Of a stretch of 57,363 bases of DNA, positions 38,801 through 46,915 are shown one piece after another. Source of the stretch: a virus; the IMG/VR virus record IMGVR_UViG_3300020420_000002, positions 1 to 57,363 of that record; one strand, 5' to 3'. The translations under genes were made by a program, and so were the position numbers. The notes under the pieces are model-generated. The model made no database searches, was not told the DNA's origin, and saw only the letters and a program-made list of their open reading frames with translations. Position 1 is the stretch's first letter; every line of letters begins with the position of its first letter.

Positions 38801-40274
38801 TCCTCAAATTATAAAAAATATTAGAAACTTACCTTTAGGTAATTTTGTAGCTTTTCCCGCAGAAATTTTAAGAACCAGCGCACATTTAATTGAGATAGCT
38901 GCAAGAGAATTAACAAGCACGAATCCTTTTATAAGACAAATGGGTGCAAGAAGATTAATTGGTGCAGCTTCTGTTTTTGGAGGAACTGGCACAATTATTG
39001 CTGAGACAGCAGAAAAAATAACAGGAGTAACGTCAGAAAAAATGGAAGCCTTTCAAAGATCTGTAGCGCCTAACTATCAAAAAAATTCAACGTTGATTCC
39101 GTTAACGGAATCTGATGAAAATGGTAATTTTAAATATTTTAATTTTTCATACACTAATCCTTATGACTCTATGATTAGACCCATAAACGCGGTGTTAAAT
39201 GCATATGGTAATGGTACTTTAACTAACCAAAACGCAAGTCAAATAGTTTATAATGCATTAATCTACGATACATTAAATGATAAACCTGGCGCACTTTTAG
39301 AATTTTTAGATCCTTTTATTTCAGAATCCATTGGAGCAGGTGCAATAGCGGATCTTACAATTAGAAATGGTAAAACTAAAGATGGTCGAACAATTTATTT
39401 TCCGCAAGATAATGCAATGGAAAAAATTGATGCGTCTCTAGGACACTTATTGTCTCAACTAGAACCGGGTGCTTCAAGAAGTTCAAGAAGGGTGTGGAAA
39501 GGGGTTACCCAAGACTTTACTGACTATGGTACTACTTATGATAGTGCAACAGAAATAGTTGCATTGATGTCAGGACTTCGTGTAGAGGAAGCAAAACCTA
39601 TGGACAGTTTACCTTTTATTGTAACGTCTTATGCAAAAGATTTAGAAAACATACAGAAAAAATTTTCATCTAATATCTATAGCCCTAATATAGATCTTAA
39701 TGGTCGAATAGGATACATGACAGAATATTTAACTGATAATTATGATACACAAAGTAGAATGTATCAAGTAATTAAAGACATGGAATCAATGGGAGCAGAC
39801 ATAGATGAAATAGAAAATAAAATTGATGTTAGATTAAAAAATAAAAAAAGATTAAATGCGTTAATGGATGGGGAATTTATTGCTCCTAACATAAGTGAAG
39901 CTAGAGTAGAGTCTATAATTGAAAGATTGTATGATGAAAATCCTACAAAAGCTGCAGAAGTAGAAGATCAATTTGAGACAGCTATTGACATATTTGAAGA
40001 TATAAGATCTGATTTAGAAGCTATAGAACTTGGAGAGGGTGTCTCTGATTTTAAAGAATTTATTGACTTTACTTTAAATCCACCTGCAGCAGATGTTACT
40101 GGAGCTAGTCCAGTTGTAAATATACCTATAGAAACAAATGTTAATTTACCAACTCCTGTAGGAATTGGAGAGGGAGTCAATGCTTCCTTATTTAGAAACA
40201 ATACAAACGCAGGGACACAATTTAATCTTCTACCAAACAACGTAAAATTTGATAAACTGTTCCCTTTAGGATAA
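35844..40274 (+). CDS. Giant internal virion / DNA-ejection protein
   Basis: The longest gene: 1476 residues. The N-terminal 200 residues contain amphipathic helices and Gly/Ala-rich turns; later regions are long charged helices with few cysteines. No transglycosylase or nuclease catalytic motif is visible, unlike T7 gp16. Size, place after other internal proteins and lack of fibre repeats suggest an ejection protein that forms a channel across the cell envelope. AGGAGG lies just before the ATG. It is followed by three small structural genes. Confidence 0.7.
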   Translation: MAEEDKGIFGGFFDPPEQNISPETVGAIDYLTDIPIGAIKGVSQAVQGLLQLGALPIDYLADTNLITAIDNIFEKITPETDTAVGDITSILGQFALPAGVAIKLANGITKLSKASQIVKLNSLPTVGAKSAELAKRAGYYGSIGGITDFAVSTPGDLTTLSETFGFGEAYKGDELEGSAKAAEFFKEKIRFGAEGTVLGGGITAALPVAGTLGLKYGLMPAGKYVALPVGRATLRTVNNLVFNPLSKVIGSETVGAAARTTGEFLGNQSTKLRQKLNIPDPKEWKFYSTSSNAPLLERLLKRFDNIKNAFKSDGPISVSQADELRQYENLVQKDEKGLVKIMNQIDDQFKEIAKGADVLELPKYLTTPGLKYPKPITAVDDAIYLRNNDLLYNYIQAPRVLDDAGKKILGDSSEALGFLKQLEDSVNTSGINKKTAASVIKNAKELKNKINDLGLEYGRLLSENTDQALKDLGASIVANGGAYLKQVYSVMKNKAYQFDPQKIEGAKQFFIKNTLPKLEKETPEIIEDLMKNKGITRKEAIELSADNTMAQLQKSLIESNRSPESLFKLIGDTFRISKRGELIDITKKVIQEGKEVEVFTSTGKLLKAGGDVPTIMKKVMDDEGLEKVTGAFLEPLKDYRAAVTDTFLQTAKQVHKKKFFDSFADSALLNGYAFRSVQEAINKGIPNANNLVSVAADLAPGSKTFDLFESKLFKGGLARDGRSQTGLYTTPEIANAVKGTEEYLTRMYDIPLYSALMSVKAAGQIGKTVFSPMTQIRNVSTASFFALASGLIGGRVSLTNAFKLMADDIFPGKFINAADVAKQMEDRIARGVVDQNIEVNEIKAVLEKAKKGKFTLSALMQNPTVKKAFDLYQGGDNVWKIYADDFYQDALGQAFQYSSKGLKGDVAIRDNIIDWYRTVGKQEDVALQLTKANDDIAKIDDALKTANAANKQSLLNQKEALVQNFKTVKDISAYLTTNTIPTYSKVPQIIKNIRNLPLGNFVAFPAEILRTSAHLIEIAARELTSTNPFIRQMGARRLIGAASVFGGTGTIIAETAEKITGVTSEKMEAFQRSVAPNYQKNSTLIPLTESDENGNFKYFNFSYTNPYDSMIRPINAVLNAYGNGTLTNQNASQIVYNALIYDTLNDKPGALLEFLDPFISESIGAGAIADLTIRNGKTKDGRTIYFPQDNAMEKIDASLGHLLSQLEPGASRSSRRVWKGVTQDFTDYGTTYDSATEIVALMSGLRVEEAKPMDSLPFIVTSYAKDLENIQKKFSSNIYSPNIDLNGRIGYMTEYLTDNYDTQSRMYQVIKDMESMGADIDEIENKIDVRLKNKKRLNALMDGEFIAPNISEARVESIIERLYDENPTKAAEVEDQFETAIDIFEDIRSDLEAIELGEGVSDFKEFIDFTLNPPAADVTGASPVVNIPIETNVNLPTPVGIGEGVNASLFRNNTNAGTQFNLLPNNVKFDKLFPLG

Positions 40275-40277
40275 ATT

Positions 40278-41105
40278 ATGGCAACAATAAATGAATTAAT
40301 TGCAGAATTAAACGCAAAGTCTGATAGCATTACTAGCACCTATAACGAAAGAATGACCCCATTAGTAAACCGTGCTAATAAAACTATAGATAATATGGAT
40401 GGTATTCTTGCAGTAGAAGAAGTACAACCTCTTGACAGAGATGAAACAGAATCCTTTACAACAACCAATGTAGTTGATGGTCCACAAACTGAAGTAGGAC
40501 TAACTGAAACTGGTGTACCAATAATAGGAGCGGAGGCACCACTTGCACCTCAAAATTTTTTTTCTAACACAATAGATTCTATTAAAAACTATATTCAAGA
40601 GGGAGGAATGATAGGAAAGGTAGCTAGAGGTATAGGCTCACTTGTTCCAGAAATGGACCCACGTCAATCAGCTCTTAGAAGTTTTTACGGATACGATAGC
40701 ATAGGTAGAGTGCCAGTAGGCGATCCTACTAATCCAAATTTAATGGCAGGATATAATCCTGTATCAGGAGGCGCTTTAAACTTTTTAACTGGTGGCAGAC
40801 TTGGTGAACCTACAAATTACGGTCTACAAAGAGCGTATCAAAAAAGAATAGATATGAGAACTGATCCAAAAACTTTGGCTAGAATAGATAAATTATCTGA
40901 AGAAAGACAAAAGGCTTTCTTTGACAAAACAAAAGCTTTACAAGATGCTAAAATACAAGAGTCTATGATGTTAGATCGAGTTAACGAAGATACGGCTTTT
41001 AGAGAATATAATAAGGATCCAGGTGCAGCAAGTTATTCTGGAAGTTACGATGTTACGGACGATACTTCTTACAGTGATCCATTTAATCTAGGGGGCGGAG
41101 AATAA
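40278..41105 (+). CDS. Structural protein, 275 aa
   Basis: A 275-residue protein with helical ends and a Pro/Gly/Asn-rich centre (GDPTNPNLMAGYNPVSGG). No catalytic motif. Follows the giant internal protein by three bases and overlaps the next ATG by one base. It is probably a minor internal virion protein; position is the main evidence. Confidence 0.65.
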   Translation: MATINELIAELNAKSDSITSTYNERMTPLVNRANKTIDNMDGILAVEEVQPLDRDETESFTTTNVVDGPQTEVGLTETGVPIIGAEAPLAPQNFFSNTIDSIKNYIQEGGMIGKVARGIGSLVPEMDPRQSALRSFYGYDSIGRVPVGDPTNPNLMAGYNPVSGGALNFLTGGRLGEPTNYGLQRAYQKRIDMRTDPKTLARIDKLSEERQKAFFDKTKALQDAKIQESMMLDRVNEDTAFREYNKDPGAASYSGSYDVTDDTSYSDPFNLGGGE

Positions 41106-41602
41106 TGGCTGGTATAGAAGAGATGATTGAATTATTTAGAGGAGAAGCTCCTTCAAGATCTAAAATGGATTTTGGAGACAATAGGGGAAGATCTTTTACT
41201 TCAGACAAAAGTTTTGCTAAATACATGGCTCGAGGAGGATCTCAAAAAGTTGGGGACCTTATTGGAGATTTAAGTGGAAAAGTAAAATCTTTAAAAATAC
41301 CGGTATCAAAATTTAAAGAACTTGGTGGAAATACTTTGGAGGTGCTTTTAGATGATGCTTCACTTAGTAAAGCTAAAACAAACATGCTTCAAACTTTTTT
41401 AGCAAGAGCTGGAAGTTTAACTCCTTTAGCTTTAGAAGGACTAAAGTTTATAACAAGTTTACCCGTGGCAACAGCAACAATGATATTACAATCAACACCT
41501 GCAAACGCAGATGAAGCAAATATGCAATTGGAAGATTTTGCTAAACTAGCAGAAAAAGAAAAAATAGGTATAGAAACAATTGAAATGGAAGATTTTGAAT
41601 AA
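41105..41602 (+). CDS. Structural protein, 165 aa
   Basis: A 165-residue protein. A basic N-terminus has Arg-Gly-Gly-Ser-Gln-Lys, then a hydrophobic segment (residues about 100-128) resembling a membrane or channel helix (LTPLALEGLKFITSLPVATATMIL), and an acidic tail. It may be an internal protein that enters the membrane during DNA ejection. One-base overlaps on both sides. Confidence 0.6.
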   Translation: MAGIEEMIELFRGEAPSRSKMDFGDNRGRSFTSDKSFAKYMARGGSQKVGDLIGDLSGKVKSLKIPVSKFKELGGNTLEVLLDDASLSKAKTNMLQTFLARAGSLTPLALEGLKFITSLPVATATMILQSTPANADEANMQLEDFAKLAEKEKIGIETIEMEDFE

Positions 41603-41790
41603 TGGCTAAGAACGCAATACAAAAAATAGAAGAACATGAAAAGCTTTGCAGAATTATGCAAAAGCAAACGCATGATAAGATACATAAACTTGAACGTCAA
41701 ATAAATAGAGTTGAAAGTATTTTATTGGTTTCTACTGGTGCTTTAATTTCTGGTATGGCTTATGTTATATTTGCTTTAATTATAAGATAA
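41602..41790 (+). CDS. Small coiled-coil membrane protein, 62 aa
   Basis: A 62-residue protein. Residues 1-36 form a charged coiled-coil helix (Lys/Glu/Gln-rich), and residues 38-60 a single hydrophobic span (LLVSTGALISGMAYVIFALII). The layout, coiled coil then C-terminal span, resembles small XhlA-type haemolysin or holin-accessory proteins. It ends just before the convergent minus-strand genes. Confidence 0.65.
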   Translation: MAKNAIQKIEEHEKLCRIMQKQTHDKIHKLERQINRVESILLVSTGALISGMAYVIFALIIR

Positions 41791-41792
41791 AA

Positions 41793-42002
41793 TTAATTAC
41801 ACATACACCCATAAAAATATCCACTACCGTCATTCATCATATGAAGATTAAGGGGATAGTCCGCATAGGTGCTTAATTTAAGTCTTAATATTTCACATAA
41901 ACTAGAACAATCTATTTCACCTACTATCTCTACCCCTTGTAACATTTGTTTTGTTACTTCTATTAGTTGATAAACACCATCATTTAATATTATTAAATCC
42001 AT
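41793..42002 (-). CDS. Small hypothetical protein, 69 aa
   Basis: A 69-residue acidic protein with three cysteines, one in a Cys-x-Cys pair near the C-terminus (YGCMCN). Starts inside the SNF2 helicase gene's 3' end (10-base overlap) and is read with it. Function unknown; perhaps a helicase accessory factor. It converges on the structural block with only two bases between stop codons. Confidence 0.55.
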   Translation of the reverse strand: MDLIILNDGVYQLIEVTKQMLQGVEIVGEIDCSSLCEILRLKLSTYADYPLNLHMMNDGSGYFYGCMCN

Positions 42003-43423
42003 GCTTTTAATTCCTCGCCCATAACTTCTGAAGCTATGTTTATTTTTTTACGCAAAGCTTTTACAATTCTTTCATCAACAGTCTTTTCTGCTATGATATC
42101 AATGTAAGTCATTTTTCTTTTTTGACCAATACGATTTATTCTGGCCTCTGATTGAGTTCTTTTTTCAAGATCATAACCATTAGAATAATAAATCATTACG
42201 TTAGCTTCTGTCAGCGTAATTCCATATCCACCAGTTTGAGGTGTACCAACTAAAAATCTAATATTAGAATTTGGATCTTGAATTTTTTTAATGGCCTCAG
42301 CTCTGTCTTCAGTAGAGGTGTCTCCATAATAAGTCATCACGGAACCCGGATATTGTTTTTCTACCGCTTTAACTATGGCGTCTATATCGTGTCTCCAATG
42401 GGCCCAGATGATAGCTTTACCCTCTACCTCTTCTAAGATATCTAATAAAGTATTAATTCTTTCATTCTTTATAAATTGAATGGTGCCATCATCAGCTTTA
42501 AAGTGACCGCAGGTAATCTGTTGCATTCTCATTAATTGTACTAAGGCAGTAGAGGTTGTCATTAGTTTACCATCCATTTGAGCCAAAGCCACATTTTTCA
42601 TTTGATTGTATATTTTTTGTTGTTCTGGACTTAATTGAATAATTCTTTTTTGATGAGTGTATGGTGGTAAATCTAGACAATCTTCTTTCAAAACTCTATC
42701 AGAAAAATTAGATATTATTTCAGATAACTCGTCTAAATTTTTATAACCCACAGGAACTTTTGCACTATGAGAACCGAAATTCATAGTTTTTAAAATAGCG
42801 TATCTAGTTCTAAAAGTGTAAAAAGACTCATGACCCAATAAGGTGGGACTTAAAAATTCACATTGTTTATATAAATCTAATGGTGATTTAGTAACAGGAG
42901 AACCTGTAAGTATTCTTCTGTATCTAGCAAACTCACCTAAAGAACAAATATGTTTGGATCTTTTGGCATCAGGATTTTTAATGGTAGTTGACTCATCGAC
43001 AGCCATTAAAGTTCTATGACAACGTAAAAATTTAGCTGCAAATTCTACACCTTTGCTTGTACTAAAAGCATCTACATTCATTATAATGATATGCAAATCT
43101 TCACCTGGTTCAAATAAAGAATCTAATTTTAGTTGTTGTGATTTAGTAATATTAGCTTGCCACAACACCATCTTTTTTTCAATATGATCTACCATATGCA
43201 CAGGTATTTCAGAGTCGTACCAATTTTTATAAACACCTTTAGGTGCAATTAAAAGTAATCCATTTATTTTTCCTTTATCATAAAGCATAGATACATTATC
43301 TATTAATACTTTAGATTTACCCGTACCCATTTCCATAAAGTATGCAAAGTTTTCTTTATTACATGACTTTTCTAACGCTCTTAATTGATGAGCATACGGT
43401 TTTGTTTTAAATTTATAATTCAT
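41993..43423 (-). CDS. SNF2/DEAD-like ATP-dependent helicase
   Basis: A 476-residue superfamily 2 helicase of the SNF2/Rad54 type. It has Walker A MGTGKS (about residue 32), DEST in place of DEAH (motif II), TGSP (motif III), and in the second lobe TGGYGITLTEA and the arginine-finger motif VI QSEARINRIGQ. It uses ATP to move along double-stranded DNA or remodel nucleoprotein complexes. Start at ATG 43423 because AGAAAGAAGA precedes it. It is transcribed away from the replication operon, from the overlapping promoter at 43441-43475. DNA replication, recombination or anti-host functions are possible. Confidence 0.85.
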   Translation of the reverse strand: MNYKFKTKPYAHQLRALEKSCNKENFAYFMEMGTGKSKVLIDNVSMLYDKGKINGLLLIAPKGVYKNWYDSEIPVHMVDHIEKKMVLWQANITKSQQLKLDSLFEPGEDLHIIIMNVDAFSTSKGVEFAAKFLRCHRTLMAVDESTTIKNPDAKRSKHICSLGEFARYRRILTGSPVTKSPLDLYKQCEFLSPTLLGHESFYTFRTRYAILKTMNFGSHSAKVPVGYKNLDELSEIISNFSDRVLKEDCLDLPPYTHQKRIIQLSPEQQKIYNQMKNVALAQMDGKLMTTSTALVQLMRMQQITCGHFKADDGTIQFIKNERINTLLDILEEVEGKAIIWAHWRHDIDAIVKAVEKQYPGSVMTYYGDTSTEDRAEAIKKIQDPNSNIRFLVGTPQTGGYGITLTEANVMIYYSNGYDLEKRTQSEARINRIGQKRKMTYIDIIAEKTVDERIVKALRKKINIASEVMGEELKAWI

Positions 43424-43440
43424 AATATTTCTTCTTTCTA

Positions 43441-43475
43441 TTGACACGCATACCAAAACAGATATAACAAGTCAA
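43441..43475. promoter_or_regulatory. Overlapping divergent promoters, helicase and replication operon
   Basis: Plus: TTGACA at 43441-43446, a 16-bp spacer and TATAAC at 43463-43468, serving the gene at 43487. Minus: TTGACT at 43475-43470, a 17-bp spacer and TATGCG at 43452-43447 (preceded by TGG), serving the SNF2 gene. The two share one 35-bp segment bounded by TTGAC/GTCAA inverted ends. ATACCAAAA in the middle also occurs in the terS divergent promoter (1885-1917). Confidence 0.65.
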
Positions 43476-43486
43476 TAGGAAAGATT

Positions 43487-43840
43487 ATGGAAAAAACAGT
43501 TTACGTTATTCAAGAATTACCAGGTACTAAATCTGGATCTCCAAAATTTAACATTATGGGGGCTCAAAAGTTTGGTACATTAAAAGCTTTACTACCAGAA
43601 CACTCACAAATTATATTGTCTCCAGGGCCTTTAATTTTTAAATTAAGAAAACTGTTAGATAAATATACCTCCGATGATTATTTACTACTTACAGGTGATC
43701 CTGCAATCATAGGCGTAGCTTGTTCAATTGTGGCAGATAAAACCGGGGGAAAATTTAATTTACTAAAATGGGATAGACAAGAAAAAACATATTATCCCAT
43801 AGAAATAAATTTATATGAACAAGGAAAGATTGAAGAATAA
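43487..43840 (+). CDS. Hypothetical protein, 117 aa
   Basis: A 117-residue protein of unknown function, with a mix of beta strands and helices and a C-terminal Glu-Gln-Gly-Lys end. Its start is 19 bases from the -10 of the plus divergent promoter and has a GGAAAGA ribosome binding site. It is the first gene of the replication region, transcribed apart from the following genes, which also have their own promoter (43843). Confidence 0.65.
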   Translation: MEKTVYVIQELPGTKSGSPKFNIMGAQKFGTLKALLPEHSQIILSPGPLIFKLRKLLDKYTSDDYLLLTGDPAIIGVACSIVADKTGGKFNLLKWDRQEKTYYPIEINLYEQGKIEE

Positions 43841-43842
43841 AC

Positions 43843-43870
43843 TTGACATAGGATATTATGACAATATATT
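43843..43870 (+). promoter_or_regulatory. Sigma70-like promoter of replication operon
   Basis: TTGACA at 43843-43848, a 16-bp spacer and TATATT at 43865-43870. The spacer holds TAGGATATTATG, the reverse complement of a TCCTA box. A 21-bp leader from 43877 to 43897 is identical to 54901-54921 before another early gene. Confidence 0.7.
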
Positions 43871-43899
43871 AACACTACTAACCACGAAAGGAAAAAGAC

Positions 43900-44448
43900 A
43901 TGAGTATAAACTTAGAAGAAGACAAAGTTGATTCGTTAAAAAATACGAATGACTTTAAACAATTATCAGAACAGGTTGTTAAGTTAAGAACCTTGGAAGA
44001 TAAATATACAGCTAAAGAAGAAGAGTTGAAAAAAATAAAAAAAGATATGGACGTTCTGTCAGGAGAGGTTATACCTACCATGATGACAGAAATGAATGTA
44101 GCAAAATTCAGTTTAGAAGATGGGGCTGGTGTAGAAGTTAAGCCCGTCTATGGTGCTTCAATTCCCAAAGCAAGAGAAGAAGAAGCATTTAACTGGCTTC
44201 GTAAAAACGGCCTAGGTGATCTTATTAAAAATATGGTCACCGTTTCCTTTGGTCGTAACGAGGACAACAAGGCAGCAGATTTTGCTGTCCTTGCGCAAGG
44301 TCAAGGATATCAACCTTCCCAGAAGTTAAAGGTTGAGCCTATGACTCTTAAAGCATTGGTCCGTGAGCGTCTTGAGTCTGGGAAAGAGATGCCTACGGAT
44401 CTATTTAACGTGTTCGCAGGAAGCCGAACCAAAATAACGAGGAAATAG
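43900..44448 (+). CDS. Conserved replication-region protein, 182 aa
   Basis: A 182-residue protein. An acidic start, a Lys/Glu coiled coil (residues 25-50), then a folded domain with a Gly-Ala-Gly-Val-Glu-Val strand. I recognise the type in marine podoviruses only as a replication-module gene of unknown function. It has an AAAGGAAAA ribosome binding site in the 21-bp conserved leader. Its stop is four bases before the next gene. Confidence 0.65.
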   Translation: MSINLEEDKVDSLKNTNDFKQLSEQVVKLRTLEDKYTAKEEELKKIKKDMDVLSGEVIPTMMTEMNVAKFSLEDGAGVEVKPVYGASIPKAREEEAFNWLRKNGLGDLIKNMVTVSFGRNEDNKAADFAVLAQGQGYQPSQKLKVEPMTLKALVRERLESGKEMPTDLFNVFAGSRTKITRK

Positions 44449-44452
44449 AAAA

Positions 44453-45226
44453 ATGAACAAAGAACCAACAATCAAGAAGAATGGTGCATTGTCAACAAAC
44501 GTTGTGTTTGAGGCAGATGCGAACGTTCAAACTGGAACAGTAACTCAAGATGATCTTGCGTTACCGTTTCTTAAAATACTTGGACAGTTATCTCCAGAAG
44601 TAAATAAGAGAGACGGCAAGTATGTAGATGGAGCAGAGCCTGGAATGATATACAATTCAGTAACAGGTGAACTCTTTAGTGGTGAGAACGGAGTCCAAGT
44701 GATTCCATGTTACTACAAACTCGAATACGTCGAGTGGAAAGATAGAGGAAAAGATGGGTCTGGTGCTCCGGTAAACATCTATCCTTCATCTAGTGACATC
44801 ATGACTAAAACAACTAGAGGTGGGGATTTCAAAGATAGATTACCTAACGGTAATTATATCGAGAAGACTGCACAACATTTTGTTTTAGTTAATAGTGGCT
44901 CACCATCTACAGCATTAATTGCTATGAAATCTACTCAATTAAAAATTAGTAGAAAATGGAATAGCATGATGCAAAGTATAAAGATGCAAGGTAAAAACGG
45001 TTTGTTTACACCAGCATCTTTTAGCCATCTTTATCAACTAAAAACTGTGCAACAGTCTAACGACAAAGGCACATGGTTTGGTTGGGAAGTGAGCAAGGTA
45101 GGTCCAATCGAAGACGCTGCATTATATCAGACTGCTAGAACTTTTGCTGAAAGTATCTCTAAAGGAGATGTTCAAGTAAAACATGGTGAGGATGATGCTG
45201 CAAAAGCGACGGACGCTCACTACTAG
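44453..45226 (+). CDS. Replication-region protein, candidate ssDNA-binding
   Basis: A 257-residue protein widespread in marine phage replication modules. It lacks a signal peptide or membrane part. Its body is beta-rich with conserved aromatic residues (CYYKLEYVEW, FGWEVSKVG) of the kind that stack on bases, a basic region near Lys161-Arg167 and an acidic C-terminal tail, the layout of ssDNA-binding proteins. No OB-fold signature proves it. Place before the primase gene is consistent. The name is a working hypothesis. Confidence 0.55.
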   Translation: MNKEPTIKKNGALSTNVVFEADANVQTGTVTQDDLALPFLKILGQLSPEVNKRDGKYVDGAEPGMIYNSVTGELFSGENGVQVIPCYYKLEYVEWKDRGKDGSGAPVNIYPSSSDIMTKTTRGGDFKDRLPNGNYIEKTAQHFVLVNSGSPSTALIAMKSTQLKISRKWNSMMQSIKMQGKNGLFTPASFSHLYQLKTVQQSNDKGTWFGWEVSKVGPIEDAALYQTARTFAESISKGDVQVKHGEDDAAKATDAHY

Positions 45227-45252
45227 AATTCCTTAAAGGAATTGTTGCAACC

Positions 45253-45282
45253 GAGGTGGCGGCGCGAGAGTTACGCCACCTC
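45253..45282. terminator. GC-rich hairpin before the primase gene
   Basis: GAGGTGGCG at 45253-45261 and CGCCACCTC at 45274-45282 form a perfect 9-bp stem around a 12-nt loop. A weaker AATTCC/GGAATT hairpin lies just before it. The loop shares GGCGCGAGA with the hairpin at 5099. There is no T-run, so attenuation or mRNA processing is as likely as termination. Confidence 0.5.
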
Positions 45283-45295
45283 TACTAATATAAAG

Positions 45296-46915
45296 ATGGA
45301 ACAGAAATTTATAGAGATATTTACAGGTCTTAAAAGAGACTATGGTTATGCAGATATAAACTCTGCATTTAAAGACCCATCGACTGGTAAATTAAAATTA
45401 AAGTACGGATGGGCAGCTAAAGAATTAAACGAATCAGATTACATAGCACATTTAAATGGTTCTAAATCTATAGGTATTCAACCCTGTGATGATGATGGGT
45501 TAGCACGATTTGGTGCAATAGATATAGACTCTGAGGCATACAATGATTTTAATATTAGAAAATACCTGGAGATTATTGATCAAAAAAATTTACCAGTGGT
45601 ACCTGTTAAATCTAAAAGCGGTGGTCTTCATATCTATGTATTTTTAAAAGAACCAGTAAAGGCTTCTTTCATAAGAAATTTTTTAGATAAATTATTATTT
45701 ACATTTAATTTAAAAGCTTCAACTGAAATTTTTCCTAAACAAACTCAATTAGGAGTGGGATCTGATGGTAAAGCTATAAACGGAAACTTTATTAATCTTC
45801 CTTATTACAATCGCAAAGAACGAGTAGGTGTTAATTTAGATGGGAGTGAGTTTACTTTTGATCAATTTATAAAAGTCGTGGAGTCTAACACAAAGACAAA
45901 AGAAGATCTAGAAAACTTTGCTAACGATTTAATAAAATTAGAATTGACAGGAGGTGCCGACGAGTTCGTAGACGGACCAGTTTGTTTACAAAGATTATCA
46001 AAATCTAAGTTAGATGATTATCGAGACAGGTTTATTTATAACTATATGGTGTTTGCTAAAAAGAAATATCCAGATAATTGGGAAGATAAAGTATTAGAAG
46101 CCGCTAGAAATTACATTGTGTATGATAGTGTTTGGGGTGATGAAAAAGTAAAACAAAAAGTTAAAGCTTGGAAAAAAGATACTGCAGGACATACCTGTCT
46201 AGAAGAACCTATTTATAGTATGTGTGTTAAATCAGAATGTTTAAAAAGAAAGTTCGGTGTAGCATCTGACAAAGTAAAAAAATTTCCAACTCTTTCAGCG
46301 TTGATTAAAATAGATTACTCTCCAGATCCAGAGTTTAGGTTTACTGTGCACTACAATGATAAAATTGAAGGTGAAACTACTCAGCAAATAATAGCTAGAG
46401 ATATTAATTATATAATGGACCAAGAAAAATTAAGACGTTTAATTGGGGCTCACACACCTATTCCACCCCCACGAATCAAAGGTGATGATATGCAAAATAT
46501 ATTAGACAATTTATGGCAAGGTATGAAAACAGAAAAGGCTCCTCCAGGCACATCGCCAAAAGAAATTCTTCATAAACATTTAGATGATTATATTCATGGA
46601 GTGCCAGCAGTGAGTGATGCATCATTTAGAAGTGGCAGTACTTTAATTGATGATGGATATGCTTACTTTGTGTTTGACCCTTTTTATAATTTTTTAAAAA
46701 ACAAAGAATGGAAATCTAAAATAGACAGAACAGGTCAAATGATGATGGATTTTTTTAACGCTGAGTTAAGAAGTTTAAAAAGATATCCTAAAAAAGAAAG
46801 TGAAAAGAAATCCCATAACCCAGTAAGATGTGTAAAAGTATCTATGACTTATTTTCAAAGAGAAGAAAACAAAGTAGAGATTTTACCAATGAAAAGTAAA
46901 ACTAATATTCTTTAA
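45296..46915 (+). CDS. Archaeo-eukaryotic primase-like protein
   Basis: A 539-residue protein from ATG 45296. The first 200 residues read as an archaeo-eukaryotic primase (AEP) core of the TOTE/LigD-like kind: metal-binding Asp76-x-Asp78 (GAIDID), then SKSGGLHIYVF with His112. The middle has a Cys cluster (CLEEPIYSMCVKSECLKR) that could bind zinc, and the C-terminal 200 residues are helical, perhaps the helicase-contact part. It would make primers for the DNA polymerase at 48725. Such AEP primases replace the T7-type primase-helicase in some marine phages. It shares one base with the following helicase gene. Confidence 0.75.
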   Translation: MEQKFIEIFTGLKRDYGYADINSAFKDPSTGKLKLKYGWAAKELNESDYIAHLNGSKSIGIQPCDDDGLARFGAIDIDSEAYNDFNIRKYLEIIDQKNLPVVPVKSKSGGLHIYVFLKEPVKASFIRNFLDKLLFTFNLKASTEIFPKQTQLGVGSDGKAINGNFINLPYYNRKERVGVNLDGSEFTFDQFIKVVESNTKTKEDLENFANDLIKLELTGGADEFVDGPVCLQRLSKSKLDDYRDRFIYNYMVFAKKKYPDNWEDKVLEAARNYIVYDSVWGDEKVKQKVKAWKKDTAGHTCLEEPIYSMCVKSECLKRKFGVASDKVKKFPTLSALIKIDYSPDPEFRFTVHYNDKIEGETTQQIIARDINYIMDQEKLRRLIGAHTPIPPPRIKGDDMQNILDNLWQGMKTEKAPPGTSPKEILHKHLDDYIHGVPAVSDASFRSGSTLIDDGYAYFVFDPFYNFLKNKEWKSKIDRTGQMMMDFFNAELRSLKRYPKKESEKKSHNPVRCVKVSMTYFQREENKVEILPMKSKTNIL

